The notes: generated from the letters alone by a model not told the origin. A stretch of DNA of 64,000 nucleotides from Paenibacillus dauci (GCF_000971985.1 NZ_LAQQ01000009.1:1-64000), one strand, 5' to 3'. Shown: positions 29,700 through 40,184, counted from the stretch's first letter. Made by a program: numbers and translations.

Positions 29700-30523
29700 A
29701 CGCCCACCCACTGGTGAAACGCCGACCATGTATTGGCAACAAAATTAAGAATAAATACGACATAACCAGCAATCGCCCAGCGAGCCATAACTACAGCCGA
29801 ATAATTGCGCATATGACGCGTGGCAAAATAGGCAATATACACACATAAAGCAAGCAGTGTAAAGACCACTTTGAGATCCAATAGCAGCACGTAGCGTCCT
29901 TCTGCAAAAATGGACATTAATGCCACAATCAGTGATACGATCAGCAGTGGTGTACCGATAAGCATGGAAGTGTATGTATAGCGCTCCATACTCTCCAGGC
30001 TTGGCAGCCGGCGTACGGTATTATCCCATTTTTTCTGCTTGAGTTTGCGGTGCAAAAACAAATACATAGCCGCAAAAACCGCTGCTACCGTATAAAAAGC
30101 AAAACTCAGATTAGCCAGTGCTACATGCAGGATCAATAGACCATGCACCGTATCCCAGCCCGAAGGCAGTGCCCCTTCACCGGGAGAATGCAATCGATTC
30201 TGAACCATAGCACAAAAGCCGATTACATTTAACAGCAATACGGCATAATCAGTCTTGAGTACCCTTTCGATAAAAAAGGAAATCAATATTAAAATAAACG
30301 TAAGGAAAAAGAAAAAATCATACGTTGAAAACAGCGGCAGCGTCTTCTCTTCTACGGTGCGAATCGTAATACTCGCCAACTGGATAATAAATACCAAAAC
30401 AAGAAACCCTGTGCCCGTCCGCTTCGCCCTCGGATTGCGACGTATGCAATCCGAGAAATAAAACAGAAGGCTCAGGGCGTATAAATAAATAATAATATCG
30501 TATAACAGGTTAAACAGCGTCAA
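29696..30523 (-). CDS. hemX: HemX/CcsA-type cytochrome c assembly membrane protein
   Basis: 275 aa with about eight membrane helices. WDTVHGLLILHVALANLSFAFYTVAAVFAAMYLFL is the conserved CcsA/HemX core. B. subtilis HemX affects the level of glutamyl-tRNA reductase. TTG start at 30523 after AGGTGA. Lies 14 bases after hemA, the usual Bacillus position. Confidence 0.87.
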   Translation of the reverse strand: MTLFNLLYDIIIYLYALSLLFYFSDCIRRNPRAKRTGTGFLVLVFIIQLASITIRTVEEKTLPLFSTYDFFFFLTFILILISFFIERVLKTDYAVLLLNVIGFCAMVQNRLHSPGEGALPSGWDTVHGLLILHVALANLSFAFYTVAAVFAAMYLFLHRKLKQKKWDNTVRRLPSLESMERYTYTSMLIGTPLLIVSLIVALMSIFAEGRYVLLLDLKVVFTLLALCVYIAYFATRHMRNYSAVVMARWAIAGYVVFILNFVANTWSAFHQWVGV

Positions 30524-30537
30524 AGCAAATCACCTGC

Positions 30538-31923
30538 CTATAAAATTGCGGGAGCAAAGGATGCCATGTTTCCTTCAGCAACCGGTGAATGGGATGGCAT
30601 AGAAGTCCGCTCGGAAGCAGGCTTGCTTACACTAGTTGATTCGGTAAGAGACTGTGTCTGTTCTTCAAGTGCGAACAAACGCGTGAACAATTCCACGGTC
30701 TCTGCGCCATTTTTCTCGGCAGCCATTTCCTTGACCCGGTTAATCGGCTCGTGATTCATTTGATTGACAATACTCTTGGTCAGACGGCTGATTACTTTAC
30801 GCTGTCTTTCATCCAGCTCTGGGAGCTTGTTGAACAGGCTTTCCAGTGTCTCTTCATGAATACGTGCACCACGCTCCTGAAGAGCGCGGATTACCGGTCT
30901 GACACCGAGTGTTTTCAGCCACTGCTGGAACACTTCCATCTCTTCGCGAATCATGCGTTCAATCTTGATCGCTTCGGCACGACGCATCGCCATATTGCTC
31001 TCTACAATGCCTTCCAGATCATCAATATCATACAGGAATACATTGCTGATTTCGCCAATTGCCGGGTCAAGATCACGGGGAACCGCGATATCAATCATAA
31101 AGAGAGGACGTGATTTGCGCTGCTTCATGCTTTCTCTGATCATACCCGGATCCAGTACGTAGCCCTGTGCGCCTGTCGAGCTGATCAGAATGTCTACTTC
31201 ATGCAGACGCTGAACTGCTTCGTCCATCGTGCATGGTGTACCGTTAAATTTGTTGGCCAGCTCCTGCGCCCGTCCCAGTGTACGGTTCGCTACAATCACT
31301 TCTGCCGCTCCGTTCGCGTACAGATGCTTGACGGTCAGCTCGCTCATTTTGCCTGCGCCTAGAATCATAATAACCTTGTTATGGAAAGCACCAAAAATAC
31401 GTTTACCCAGCTCCACTGCAGCATAGCTGACCGATACGGCACTCTCGCCGATCATCGTCTCTGCATGCGCACGTTTGCCAAGCGTAACAGCTTGCTTAAA
31501 CAACATATTAAACCATGTGCCCGTCGCTTTGTTTTCCTGAGCCAGCTGGAAAGATCGTTTGACCTGTCCCAGAATCTGGGTCTCTCCCAGTACCATGGAA
31601 TCCAGTCCACAGGTTACCCGGAACAGATGGTCAATGGCCTGCTCATCTTCATATATATATAAATGCTGCGTAAATTCCTGACGGGAAATACCAAACCACT
31701 GCTCCATGAAGCCGCGGATAAAGTGTCCACACATATGCAGACGGTCCAGTACAACATAGATTTCCGTACGGTTGCAAGTTGCTACAATGGTGCCTTCCAA
31801 TACACTTTTGGTATCCTTAAGCTGCCGGAGAGCTTCCGGTAATTCTTCATCCGCAATGGCAAACCGTTCTCTTACTTCAACCGGTGCTGTGCGGTAGTTG
31901 AGTCCGACAACAATAATGTGCAT
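30538..31923 (-). CDS. hemA: Glutamyl-tRNA reductase
   Basis: 461 aa. Reduces glutamyl-tRNA to glutamate-1-semialdehyde, the first committed step of heme synthesis. MHIIVVGLNYRTAPVEVRERFA, the catalytic cysteine in ATCNRTEIYVV, the NADPH site ILGAGKMSELTVKHL and the C-terminal dimerisation helix are present. Start at the ATG 31923; a GTG five codons earlier lies inside the AGGTGGGTG ribosome binding site. Confidence 0.96.
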   Translation of the reverse strand: MHIIVVGLNYRTAPVEVRERFAIADEELPEALRQLKDTKSVLEGTIVATCNRTEIYVVLDRLHMCGHFIRGFMEQWFGISRQEFTQHLYIYEDEQAIDHLFRVTCGLDSMVLGETQILGQVKRSFQLAQENKATGTWFNMLFKQAVTLGKRAHAETMIGESAVSVSYAAVELGKRIFGAFHNKVIMILGAGKMSELTVKHLYANGAAEVIVANRTLGRAQELANKFNGTPCTMDEAVQRLHEVDILISSTGAQGYVLDPGMIRESMKQRKSRPLFMIDIAVPRDLDPAIGEISNVFLYDIDDLEGIVESNMAMRRAEAIKIERMIREEMEVFQQWLKTLGVRPVIRALQERGARIHEETLESLFNKLPELDERQRKVISRLTKSIVNQMNHEPINRVKEMAAEKNGAETVELFTRLFALEEQTQSLTESTSVSKPASERTSMPSHSPVAEGNMASFAPAIL

Positions 31924-32189
31924 TGCAAGTTCACCCACCTAGTCTAAAAATTGTAACTTATCATTTTCGTTCTTCACAATACGTTAATTATATCACAGCA
32001 AAAAGGGCAATTTCGCCGTCTTTATGAAATGTTTATGAAATCCCGACATATCTTCATGCATTATTTAATTAAATTCATGGTTATATAGCCGATATCATGT
32101 ACATTATTTTACCTACTGTATTATGTCGGTGATATTCTTCTATTTCTTTAACCAATTCTGCATAGGTTGCAGCCAAAAATCCATACATA
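31924..32189 (-). promoter_or_regulatory. hemA upstream region with promoter
   Basis: On the minus strand an extended -10 TGATATAAT is at 31987-31995, about 65 nt before hemA. A second weaker site is TTGTGA-18-TACAAT downstream of it. A 12-bp palindrome ATTTAATTAAAT and tandem copies of TTTATGAAAT lie upstream. In B. subtilis hemA is under PerR; I could not find a convincing PerR box here. Confidence 0.5.
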
Positions 32190-32226
32190 TAAAAAGGCAT
32201 CTGATACACAGTACCAGATGCCTTTC
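32190..32226 (-). terminator. Terminator after speD
   Basis: Minus-strand AAAGGCATCTGGTAC / GTATCAGATGCCTTTTT, a strong stem with T run, 51 nt after the speD stop. Confidence 0.9.
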
Positions 32227-32276
32227 GTTCGTGCGGTATTCATTTTCATTCTTTGCCCGTTTAAAGCAAAGCCTTA

Positions 32277-32681
32277 TTATCGATTAATCAGTTCGCTGGA
32301 TTGCATTACTGGAGTCTCGACTTGCAATTCTCCAAGACCACGAACCAGTTTTTTGGCATACGTTTTTTCAGGCTTTAGAACGGACACCAGGTAGTCGATC
32401 GCCAATTGTGGATCTACGGTTTCTCCGCAGGTATAACAGTCAATAGCCGCGAATCCTCTCTCAGGATACGTGTGAATCGAGAGGTGACTCTCCGACAACA
32501 AAACAAGCACTGTCGCCCCTTGTGGTTCAAATTGTTTGGATTGAACAGACATTACGGTTGCACCGCAAGCCTCAGCTGCTTCAACCATCTGAGCCTGCAA
32601 ATATTCTGCACTGTTCAGCAAATCAAAATCTACACCCCAAGTATCAACAGCAACGTGTCTTCCGAAAGTTGAGTATTCCAT
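32277..32681 (-). CDS. speD: S-adenosylmethionine decarboxylase proenzyme
   Basis: 134 aa, class 1B size. Supplies decarboxylated SAM for spermidine synthesis. Autocleavage is expected between Glu64 and Ser65 in LLSESHLSIHTYPE, giving the pyruvoyl group; DCYTCGETVDPQLA carries the conserved Cys. Start at 32681 after AAGGGGGAACCGG; a start 15 codons upstream would be inside the leader. No speE is adjacent, so the gene stands alone, preceded by an unusual leader. Confidence 0.95.
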   Translation of the reverse strand: MEYSTFGRHVAVDTWGVDFDLLNSAEYLQAQMVEAAEACGATVMSVQSKQFEPQGATVLVLLSESHLSIHTYPERGFAAIDCYTCGETVDPQLAIDYLVSVLKPEKTYAKKLVRGLGELQVETPVMQSSELINR

Positions 32682-32821
32682 CTTCCGGTTCCCCCTTCCT
32701 AGGAATAAAATGTTTGGAAATTTCATCCGCTAGGACCTACGTCATTCACTTCCCGAGGGAATAATCTCTCGCAACATTACCATGTCCTGAGTGAATCCTG
32801 GTTCCTATGTTATTTTCAACG
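32682..32821 (-). promoter_or_regulatory. Structured 5' leader of speD
   Basis: Predicted RNA of about 140 nt. TAGGAACC (32800-32807) can pair with GGTCCTA (32731-32737), then ATTCACT (32790-32796) with AGTGAAT (32744-32750), and CGAG with CTCG inside, giving one long irregular stem. A 13-codon open frame with its own AGGA lies on this stem and its stop codon falls at the end of the 3' arm. Seen by eye; no energy or covariation was computed. Confidence 0.5.
32742..32783 (-). CDS. Candidate upstream ORF (leader peptide) of speD
   Basis: ATG GTA ATG TTG ... GAA TGA encodes MVMLREIIPSGSE. AGGA lies seven bases before the second ATG. The frame ends on the closing arm of the leader stem, so ribosomes on it would open the stem. 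SAM decarboxylase genes in eukaryotes are controlled by peptide-encoding uORFs; a bacterial parallel is inference only. It could also be chance. Confidence 0.35.
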   Translation of the reverse strand: MVMLREIIPSGSE

Positions 32822-32837
32822 AGATTAAAAATAACAT
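32807..32837. repeat. Inverted repeat over the speD promoter
   Basis: Perfect 10-bp arms (plus strand ATGTTATTTT at 32807-32816 and AAAATAACAT at 32828-32837) with 11 bases between. The right arm contains the -10 box, so it looks like an operator for an unknown repressor rather than an RNA hairpin. Confidence 0.6.
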
Positions 32838-32856
32838 CTATCGACACGAATTGCAA
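32828..32856 (-). promoter_or_regulatory. speD promoter
   Basis: Minus-strand TTGCAA (32851-32856), 17 nt, TATTTT (32828-32833). Start of transcription would be near 32821. Confidence 0.55.
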
Positions 32857-32982
32857 GCTTTTTTCGAATATTTTTGTGGGATGAGTAAGTCCATGAAAAA
32901 GCCCGGCTTTATGCGAGTTTACCCAATCTGGCAGCTGCCCAACCAGCGGTGATTCCTTATACATTTTCGTGCATAAATATAA

Positions 32983-33017
32983 TAAAAGACCATCCATCTA
33001 ATAACGATGAATGGTCG
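32983..33017 (-). terminator. Terminator after the 33.0 kb hypothetical gene
   Basis: Minus-strand GACCATTCATC / GATGGATGGTC with a seven-base loop and TTTTATTATATTT tail. Confidence 0.85.
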
Positions 33018-33047
33018 ATATACATGTTAGGATATGTTGGTTCCTAT

Positions 33048-33629
33048 TCAGGCTTCCAGGCTAAATAGCCGTCTTGCCTGAAGCTGCAGTTCCCGGTCAA
33101 TATCCTCGTAGGGACCTGCGGAAGCATTACGCTGATCCAGCAGTTGATCCACAATCCGGCGGACCAGTTCGATGTCCGTCTCAATCGATGTGGATTGCAG
33201 GCGACTCTTGAGCTCCAGCGAAGCATTTTTCTGCTGGTAGATCAATTTCTCGCCTTCTGCCGTATGCTCGGTGATCCTCTGCACAACACCCTGTTCATAA
33301 TCATATATCATTGTGAATCCTTTGTAGATGCGGTTCACAATGCCTGAGCCCTTAAAGGCAACAAACAATTTACGAATCATATTTGTTAAATGCGGATTTA
33401 CCAAGCGGAAAGACAACTCACAGACATAGCTTCCTTCTTTGAGGTCAAAAGGTAAATGAACTTCCTCACCATTACGGGTACCAAATACCACTTCCTGAAT
33501 ACCATTATCGAGTATTTTTACCCGGTGATGGATATGGGGGTCTTCGGCATAGTGGATAAACTGGGACATTTGCTCTTTCGACAACTGTAAACTGGCTTTG
33601 ATATACTCTGTGGCTAACCGCTGAGCCAT
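33048..33629 (-). CDS. Conserved hypothetical protein
   Basis: 193 aa, soluble, no signal peptide or membrane segment. Not recognised. The first part (LATEYIKASLQLSKEQMSQFIHYAEDPHIHHRVKIL) is helical, the middle (about 45-110) looks like beta strands (VHLPFDLKEGSYVCELSFRLVN, GSGIVNRIYKGFTMIYDYEQGVVQRI), and the C-terminal third is helical with many charges. AGGAGAT-like site precedes the ATG and a terminator follows, so the frame is very likely a gene. It lies between engB and speD. Confidence 0.75.
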   Translation of the reverse strand: MAQRLATEYIKASLQLSKEQMSQFIHYAEDPHIHHRVKILDNGIQEVVFGTRNGEEVHLPFDLKEGSYVCELSFRLVNPHLTNMIRKLFVAFKGSGIVNRIYKGFTMIYDYEQGVVQRITEHTAEGEKLIYQQKNASLELKSRLQSTSIETDIELVRRIVDQLLDQRNASAGPYEDIDRELQLQARRLFSLEA

Positions 33630-33836
33630 AAAAATCTCCTCAATTCTATTGGCATTCCAATATATTCATTATTATACATCAATCATGAACGGTATTGCCT
33701 GCCACCCGAGTCAACAATTTTCATCATATTTCAGAGAAAAACGGATTAATCGCTGTAAAGAACGAGAGAACGCCCTTGATGCTCCATTTTCCTCGCTAAA
33801 TACCTTGTTTTGCGGGTTAATCTATGAGTTTATGGC

Positions 33837-34526
33837 TTACTGGGAAGGAATATCATCTTCTTCACGTTCGTGGTGGTTGCTGCTTTCTTCGCTCGTAGAT
33901 AGAGATTCTGATTCTTCCTCTTCCAACTCGTCTTCATCGGGGGCAAAGGCATGACGTTCGATGATGGACCATAATTCATCCTTACCCAGCCCGGTCTCTG
34001 ATGAAAACAATACAAAGTCATCTTCCGGTACAAAGCCCAGATCTGTTTTGACGACTTTGATGTGTTTGTCCCACTTGCTGCGCGGGATTTTATCGGCTTT
34101 GGTCGCTACGATACAGATATTGCAATCGTAATACTTGAGCCAGTCATACATCATAATATCGTCTTTGGACGGAGCATGACGCAGATCGATCACGAGAATT
34201 ACCAGCTTCAGCGGCTCGCGCTCCAGCAGGTATCTTTCGATCATTTTGCCCCAGGCTTCCCGCTGGCTTTTGGATACTTTGGCATAGCCGTAACCAGGAA
34301 AATCGACGAAATACAGCATTTCATTGATCAGATAGTAGTTCAGATGCTGCGTTTTGCCGGGAGTTGCACTGGTACGTGCCAGATTTTTGCGGTTAATCAG
34401 ACGGTTGGTCATTGAGGACTTACCTACATTCGAGCGTCCGGCCAGAGCGATCTCCGGCAGACCATCTTCCGGATACTGATCCGGACGTACAGCACTGATA
34501 ATAAATTCTGCGTTGTTTACTTTCAT
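33837..34526 (-). CDS. engB: Ribosome biogenesis GTPase EngB (YsxC/YihA)
   Basis: 229 aa. GTPase needed for late 50S assembly. G1 [17 protein letters not shown]3 [14 protein letters not shown]4 ATKADK, and G5 SSETG are in order. The core ends near residue 195; the last about 30 residues ([20 protein letters not shown]...) are an acidic, Ser/Glu-rich tail not found in the 195-aa B. subtilis protein. Separated from lon by 450 nt. Confidence 0.95.
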   Translation of the reverse strand: MKVNNAEFIISAVRPDQYPEDGLPEIALAGRSNVGKSSMTNRLINRKNLARTSATPGKTQHLNYYLINEMLYFVDFPGYGYAKVSKSQREAWGKMIERYLLEREPLKLVILVIDLRHAPSKDDIMMYDWLKYYDCNICIVATKADKIPRSKWDKHIKVVKTDLGFVPEDDFVLFSSETGLGKDELWSIIERHAFAPDEDELEEEESESLSTSEESSNHHEREEDDIPSQ

Positions 34527-34842
34527 AAGTTAGAAATCCCTTTCGTATATAAAATAAAATGAACGACGTGTGATGAAGCTCTGTTAGCGTGCGCTGACGG
34601 CCGTATCACAAATGTGCCCGTTACCTTCGTATCTTGCAGCTTGCCTACCGACCCGATTCGCTTCTAGCCTAGTATATCATCTTTTGCACGCTTGCAGGCC
34701 TTCTTAATCTGCTACTTCAACTAGAGCCTACCAATTAAGAAGCAAGAAGCCTTTTGCGGCAAAGGGTCAGGATTAATGATATTAGAAGCTTATAAGCTTA
34801 GAATCTCACAGTCCCCAACTACAGCGGATTAGATTCTAATGC
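34527..34842. other. Intergenic region lon-engB
   Basis: No gene seen. On the minus strand an extended -10 TGATATACT at 34671-34679 could drive engB with a leader of about 140 nt. Nine-base inverted repeats (CTTCTTAAT/ATTAAGAAG) lie around 34705-34745. Confidence 0.4.
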
Positions 34843-34885
34843 AAAAAGCGGCATCGCTCGCCGCTGTCTGGGAGCGATGCCGCTA
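34843..34885 (-). terminator. Terminator after lon
   Basis: Minus-strand AGCGGCATCGCTC / GAGCGATGCCGCT with a T5 tail, 94 nt past the lon stop. Confidence 0.88.
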
Positions 34886-34978
34886 TATCGGATGACTAGC
34901 GCCATCTTTCTGTATGACACAGTTACTAATAGAGTAATTTACATCTATTCGAATAGGCACTTTCACCGGTATTATTCG

Positions 34979-37315
34979 TTAATGCAGTGTTGTCTCACGC
35001 ACCAGAGCATGCTCCAGCACCTGATCCATGGTTGCTACCGGGACAAAAGTCAATTCTTCCTTGATACTATCGGGAATATCCTTTAGATCGCGCTCATTAT
35101 CCTGCGGCAGCAGAATTTTCTTGTAACCCGCACGGTGTGCTGCCAGCGTCTTCTCTTTGAGACCGCCGATAGGTAGTACTCTGCCGCGCAAAGTAATCTC
35201 GCCGGTCATTGCAACTTCCTTGGACACATAACGTCCGGTCAGCGCGGAGATAAGGGCTGTTGCGATCGTAATCCCTGCCGAAGGACCATCTTTGGGAATA
35301 GCACCTTCGGGAATATGGATATGAATATCATTTTTCTCGTAGAAGTCTGTCGGGATATCCAGCTCGCCTGCTTTGGAGCGGGTATAGCTGAATGCCGCCT
35401 GGGCGGATTCCTTCATGACATCACCGAGCTTACCGGTCAGCATCAGTTTGCCGCTGCCGGGCACCACTGTGACTTCAATCGTCAGCGTCTCACCGCCTAC
35501 TTCAGTCCATGCCAGTCCGGTCACACTGCCGATCTGGTCTTCTTTCTCCACCAGCCCATAGCGGAACTTCGGTACACCGAGATAATCCTTGATATCATCC
35601 GGAGTAATCGTTACCTTTTCCAGTTCATCGGAGACGATGGCGCGTGCAGCCTTGCGGCATAATGCAGCGATTTGCTGTTCAAGGTTACGTACACCCGATT
35701 CCCGGGTATATTCGCGCACCACCTTAAGCAGTGAATCTTCGCCGACTTCCAGCTGTTCTGCTGTCAGACCATGCTCCTCGGTCTGTTTGGGCAGCAGGTA
35801 CTGTCTACCGATCTGCAGTTTTTCCAGTTCCGTGTAGCCGGGAATATAGAGCATCTCCATCCGATCAAGTAGTGGGCGAGGAATACTCTGTACACTATTC
35901 GCTGTGGTCACGAACATCACATTGGACAGGTCAAACGGTACCTCTACGAAATGGTCACTAAACGTATTGTTTTGCTCGGGATCAAGTACTTCCAGCAGAG
36001 CCGCAGACGGATCGCCGCGGAAATCGGAGGCCATTTTATCGATCTCATCCAGCAGAAAGACCGGATTCATACTGCCAGCATTGCGCATACCCTGAATAAT
36101 ACGACCAGGCATCGCACCGACATAGGTACGGCGGTGACCACGGATTTCCGCTTCATCGCGTACGCCGCCCAGTGAGATGCGGACAAACTCGCGTCCGAGC
36201 GACTTGGCAATCGAGCGTGCCAGTGAAGTTTTACCTACCCCTGGTGGACCAACAAGACACAGAATCGGTCCTTTAAGCTTTTTAACCAGCTTTTGCACAG
36301 CCAGATATTCAAGTACGCGTTCTTTTGGCTTATCCAGACCATAGTGATCTTCATTCAGAATCTGCTCGGCATGATGCAGATCCAGATCATCGGTTGTACA
36401 CTTATCCCATGGCAGACTGAGCAGCCAATCCAGATAATTGCGGATAATGCCACCTTCGGCTGAGTTCGCAGGTGTTTTCTCCAAGCGATCAATTTCTTTT
36501 TCGATCTTCTCCTGGACTTTCTCCGGTACTGTCAATTCAGACAGCTGCTGACGCAGTTCTTCCGCTTCTCCGGCTCTGCCTTCTTTTTCACCCAGCTCTT
36601 TCTGAATAGCCTTCATCTGCTCACGCAGATAGTATTCACGCTGTGTTTTTTCCATTTGCTTTTTGACGCGCTGGCTGATTTTGCGTTCCAGCTCCAACAC
36701 TTCACGCTCACTATGCAGTATATCCAGCAGACGCTCCAGACGCATACGTATGTCTACAGCTTCCAGGATATGCTGCTTGTCCTTGATTTTGATCACCAGG
36801 TGGCTGGTAATCACATCTGCCAGTCGGCCGGGCTCTTCAATATCGGATACGGCAGCCATCGTCTCGGGAGTCACTTTTTTGGATAGATTAATATAATGTT
36901 CAAATTCGGTCAGCACCGTGCGCATCAGGGCATGAACCTCAGGATCATTATTCTCTTCCTCTGTCAGTTCTCTGGCCTGTACCTCGTAATACTCTTCATT
37001 GTCCATATATTCAATTATTTCGGCACGTTCCAGACCTTCTACCAGTACCCGAATCGTACCATTGGGCAGCTTGAGCATCTGACGTACCTTGGCAATTGTA
37101 CCTATTTTGAAAATCTCATCCGGACTCGGTTCTTCAATATTAACCTCCGACTGGGAGCAGAGAAGAATCAGGTTATCATCGACCATCGCCTTTTCTAAGG
37201 CCTTCACGGATTTATCCCGCCCTACATCCAGATGGAGCACCATGCTTGGATACACGAGCAGTCCTCTTAAAGGCAGCAAAGGAAAACGACGCGCCTTGTT
37301 TTTATGTGGTCCCAT
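34979..37315 (-). CDS. lon: ATP-dependent protease Lon (LonA)
   Basis: 778 aa, the usual length. An N-terminal substrate-binding LAN domain ([27 protein letters not shown]), a coiled coil, the AAA+ module with Walker [22 protein letters not shown] and Walker [11 protein letters not shown], and the C-terminal Ser-Lys protease domain with [21 protein letters not shown] (catalytic Ser) and [14 protein letters not shown] (Lys). AGGAGGTACG site before the ATG. Confidence 0.98.
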   Translation of the reverse strand: MGPHKNKARRFPLLPLRGLLVYPSMVLHLDVGRDKSVKALEKAMVDDNLILLCSQSEVNIEEPSPDEIFKIGTIAKVRQMLKLPNGTIRVLVEGLERAEIIEYMDNEEYYEVQARELTEEENNDPEVHALMRTVLTEFEHYINLSKKVTPETMAAVSDIEEPGRLADVITSHLVIKIKDKQHILEAVDIRMRLERLLDILHSEREVLELERKISQRVKKQMEKTQREYYLREQMKAIQKELGEKEGRAGEAEELRQQLSELTVPEKVQEKIEKEIDRLEKTPANSAEGGIIRNYLDWLLSLPWDKCTTDDLDLHHAEQILNEDHYGLDKPKERVLEYLAVQKLVKKLKGPILCLVGPPGVGKTSLARSIAKSLGREFVRISLGGVRDEAEIRGHRRTYVGAMPGRIIQGMRNAGSMNPVFLLDEIDKMASDFRGDPSAALLEVLDPEQNNTFSDHFVEVPFDLSNVMFVTTANSVQSIPRPLLDRMEMLYIPGYTELEKLQIGRQYLLPKQTEEHGLTAEQLEVGEDSLLKVVREYTRESGVRNLEQQIAALCRKAARAIVSDELEKVTITPDDIKDYLGVPKFRYGLVEKEDQIGSVTGLAWTEVGGETLTIEVTVVPGSGKLMLTGKLGDVMKESAQAAFSYTRSKAGELDIPTDFYEKNDIHIHIPEGAIPKDGPSAGITIATALISALTGRYVSKEVAMTGEITLRGRVLPIGGLKEKTLAAHRAGYKKILLPQDNERDLKDIPDSIKEELTFVPVATMDQVLEHALVRETTLH

Positions 37316-37344
37316 CGCTTTCGTACCTCCTGTAATTCGTGCAT

Positions 37345-37374
37345 ATTATACTGCCTATATCATTCCTAGTTTAA
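37345..37374 (-). promoter_or_regulatory. Candidate lon promoter
   Basis: Minus-strand TATAAT (37345-37350) with TTAAAC 18 nt upstream (37369-37374). The -10 is perfect, the -35 weak. No CtsR-type direct repeat was recognised. Confidence 0.4.
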
Positions 37375-37416
37375 CAAATATCACATCGAAACACCAATGA
37401 GCGGCAATCCAAACTG

Positions 37417-37462
37417 AAAAAAAGATACTGACAGAAGCAACTACCTTCTATCAGTATCTTGA
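37417..37462 (-). terminator. Terminator after ispG
   Basis: Minus-strand AAGATACTGATAGAAGG / CTTCTGTCAGTATCTT followed by TTTTT, 180 nt beyond the ispG stop. Confidence 0.85.
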
Positions 37463-37641
37463 TCTGCACCGACAGACTTGCTATACGTCTGCCTGACGCC
37501 AGTATTACCTTTTATATAAAATTTAAAATTGCAGATAATTGATATTTTTAAATATACTTTCCAATCATGTACCCGTCTGGTCAAATGACGTTCCTGTATG
37601 CACAAGCTGTCTTGCAAATACCTGCGCACTACCTGATTGTC

Positions 37642-38763
37642 TTATGGCTGTACAACAGGAGCATGACGCTCTTCACGTCCAGGAATCTTGCCGGTCGCTT
37701 CAAAAGCTTCTACGATAGCATCAATTTCCTTTTTGAGTTCTACAACCATATCCGCTTCTGGTACTTTACGAATCATTTTGCCATAACGGAACAGCAATCC
37801 TTCACCACGAGCACCGGCAATACCGATATCCGCTTCTTTGGCTTCACCAGGACCATTAACTGCGCAGCCCAGTACGGATACTTTGATCGGCACTTTGAGT
37901 TTGGAGATATAATCTTCCACTTCATTAGCAATAGAGAACAGATCAATATCCAGACGACCACAGGTTGGGCAGGATACGAGTGTTGCCGCATTGGAAATCA
38001 GACCAAACGTTTTGAGCAGCTCACGAGCTACTTTTACTTCTTCTACAGGATCTGCACTCAGGGAAATACGCACTGTAGATCCAATACCCATTGACAGCAG
38101 AGCACCTATACCTGCGGAACTCTTGATAGTACCCGTATGCAGAGTACCTGCTTCAGTAATACCCAGGTGAAGCGGGTATGGGATAACTTCTGCCGCTTTG
38201 CTGTAGGCAGCAATTGCCATCGGTACATCCGAAGCTTTGAGCGATACGATAATATCATGGAAATCCAGCTCTTCCAGAATACCGATATGGAACAGTGCAC
38301 TTTCAACCATCGCTTCCGGTGTTGGATAACCGTATTTCTCAAGCAGATGATTTTCCAGAGAACCGGCATTTACACCGATACGGATAGGGATATTTTTTTC
38401 TTTGCAGGCACGAACAACCGCTTCGACTTTTTCGCGTTTACCGATGTTACCCGGGTTAATCCGCACTTTGTCGATACCGTTCTCGATCGCCAGCAGAGCA
38501 AGCTTGTAGTTAAAATGAATATCGGCAACAAGCGGAATATTGATGCGTTTTTTGATCTCTTTAATCGCAGCAGCCGCTTCTTCGTTGTTCACCGTTACAC
38601 GCACCAGCTGACAACCCGCTTCTTCGAGGCGCAGAATCTCAGCGACCGTCGCTTCCACATCTGCTGTCTTGGTGGTGCACATACTCTGGATCAGAACTTC
38701 ATTGTTGCCTCCAATAGTCAGATCTCCAACTTTGACAGGTCTTGTGTTTTCTCTCAAAAACAT
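37642..38763 (-). CDS. ispG: 4-hydroxy-3-methylbut-2-en-1-yl diphosphate synthase (flavodoxin)
   Basis: 373 aa. Iron-sulfur enzyme of the MEP isoprenoid pathway. The TIM-barrel half starts [33 protein letters not shown]; the cluster cysteines are in [15 protein letters not shown] and [23 protein letters not shown]. Start at 38763 after GGGAGAAG; upstream in-frame codons would add 39 residues foreign to the family. Lies between clpX and lon. Confidence 0.95.
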   Translation of the reverse strand: MFLRENTRPVKVGDLTIGGNNEVLIQSMCTTKTADVEATVAEILRLEEAGCQLVRVTVNNEEAAAAIKEIKKRINIPLVADIHFNYKLALLAIENGIDKVRINPGNIGKREKVEAVVRACKEKNIPIRIGVNAGSLENHLLEKYGYPTPEAMVESALFHIGILEELDFHDIIVSLKASDVPMAIAAYSKAAEVIPYPLHLGITEAGTLHTGTIKSSAGIGALLSMGIGSTVRISLSADPVEEVKVARELLKTFGLISNAATLVSCPTCGRLDIDLFSIANEVEDYISKLKVPIKVSVLGCAVNGPGEAKEADIGIAGARGEGLLFRYGKMIRKVPEADMVVELKKEIDAIVEAFEATGKIPGREERHAPVVQP

Positions 38764-38913
38764 GGTTTCTTCTCCCTTGCATTTGGGCTTAACCGCAAAC
38801 CAGCCTTTATCCTGCAAATAAGGAAAAAGGCCGGCGCGATATGATTTATACATCATGGAAGTCAGCAGGCTGGATGACATTAGACAGTTACCAATGTCAT
38901 CCGTTCCTTTTGA

Positions 38914-40170
38914 TTACGCGCTTTCTTCCTGCTTTTTGTCTTTACCGGTCTGGAGCTCAGGTACAACCTTGCTTTCCACAACCTGTTCTGTAATTACACA
39001 TTTGGTTACATCGTCACGGGACGGCACTTCGTACATCACATCCAGCATAATGCCTTCGATGATAGCACGCAGACCACGGGCACCAGTGTTACGTTTGATC
39101 GCTTCACGGGCAATAGCTTGCAGTGCATCCGGTTCGAATACCAGTTCTACATTGTCCATTTCCAGCATTTTGGAATACTGTTTGGTCAATGCATTTTTCG
39201 GTTCGGACAGAATACGTACCAGTGTCTCTTCATCCAGAGGTTCCAGAGCAGAGATAACCGGCAGACGTCCTACAAATTCCGGGATCAGACCGAATTTGAG
39301 CAGATCCTCAGGCAGTACCATACGCAGGTATTCGCCAGCTTTCAGCTCTTTTTGACCTTGATTTTCGGAATTAAAACCAATTACTTTTTTACCGATCCGG
39401 CGTTTAATGTATTGTTCCAGACCATCAAATGCACCACCAACGATAAACAGGATATTGGTCGTATCGATTTGGATAAATTCCTGATGAGGATGCTTGCGTC
39501 CGCCTTGTGGTGGAACCGAAGCTACAGTACCTTCCAGGATTTTGAGCAGTGCTTGCTGTACACCTTCACCGGATACATCACGAGTGATGGATGGATTTTC
39601 GGATTTACGGGCTACTTTATCGATTTCATCGATATAGATAATGCCGCGTTCCGCTTTTTCCACATCATAGTCTGCAGCCTGGATCAGTTTGAGCAGAATA
39701 TTCTCAACGTCTTCACCAACATAACCTGCTTCTGTCAGGGAAGTCGCATCTGCAATCGCAAACGGCACGTTCAAAATGCGGGCCATTGTTTGCGCCAGCA
39801 GTGTTTTACCCGAACCGGTTGGTCCTACGAGCATAATGTTACTTTTTTGAAGTTCAACATCTTCGATCTTGCTTTGCGAATTCACACGTTTGTAGTGGTT
39901 GTATACCGCTACAGACAGGGACTTTTTCGCTTGATCCTGACCGATAACATACTGGTCAAGAATAGAACGGATCTCCTGTGGTTTCGGGATATCCTTGAGA
40001 TCCAGCTCTTCTTCGTGACCAAGCTCTTCCTCAACAATCTCCGTGCACAGTTCGATACATTCATCACATATATATACACCGGGACCCGCTACGAGCTTGC
40101 GGACCTGATCCTGTGATTTGCCGCAAAAAGAACATTTAAGCTGTCCTTTTTCATCATTGAATTTAAACAT
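38914..40170 (-). CDS. clpX: ATP-dependent Clp protease ATP-binding subunit ClpX
   Basis: 418 aa. Unfoldase partner of ClpP. N-terminal zinc finger [33 protein letters not shown]+ Walker [19 protein letters not shown], Walker [10 protein letters not shown], and the [27 protein letters not shown] region. IGF-like loop VIGFNSENQ for ClpP docking is present. Starts 14 nt after clpP. Confidence 0.98.
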   Translation of the reverse strand: MFKFNDEKGQLKCSFCGKSQDQVRKLVAGPGVYICDECIELCTEIVEEELGHEEELDLKDIPKPQEIRSILDQYVIGQDQAKKSLSVAVYNHYKRVNSQSKIEDVELQKSNIMLVGPTGSGKTLLAQTMARILNVPFAIADATSLTEAGYVGEDVENILLKLIQAADYDVEKAERGIIYIDEIDKVARKSENPSITRDVSGEGVQQALLKILEGTVASVPPQGGRKHPHQEFIQIDTTNILFIVGGAFDGLEQYIKRRIGKKVIGFNSENQGQKELKAGEYLRMVLPEDLLKFGLIPEFVGRLPVISALEPLDEETLVRILSEPKNALTKQYSKMLEMDNVELVFEPDALQAIAREAIKRNTGARGLRAIIEGIMLDVMYEVPSRDDVTKCVITEQVVESKVVPELQTGKDKKQEESA

Positions 40171-40184
40171 GTCTACACCCCTTC

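Noticed and set aside
31981-32060. PerR or Fur box at hemA
   Set aside because: Palindromic AT-rich stretches are present, but none matches the 7-1-7 consensus well enough.
32746-32997. 83-codon minus-strand frame upstream of speD
   Set aside because: It crosses the speD promoter and the leader in another frame than the candidate uORF and has no ribosome binding site.
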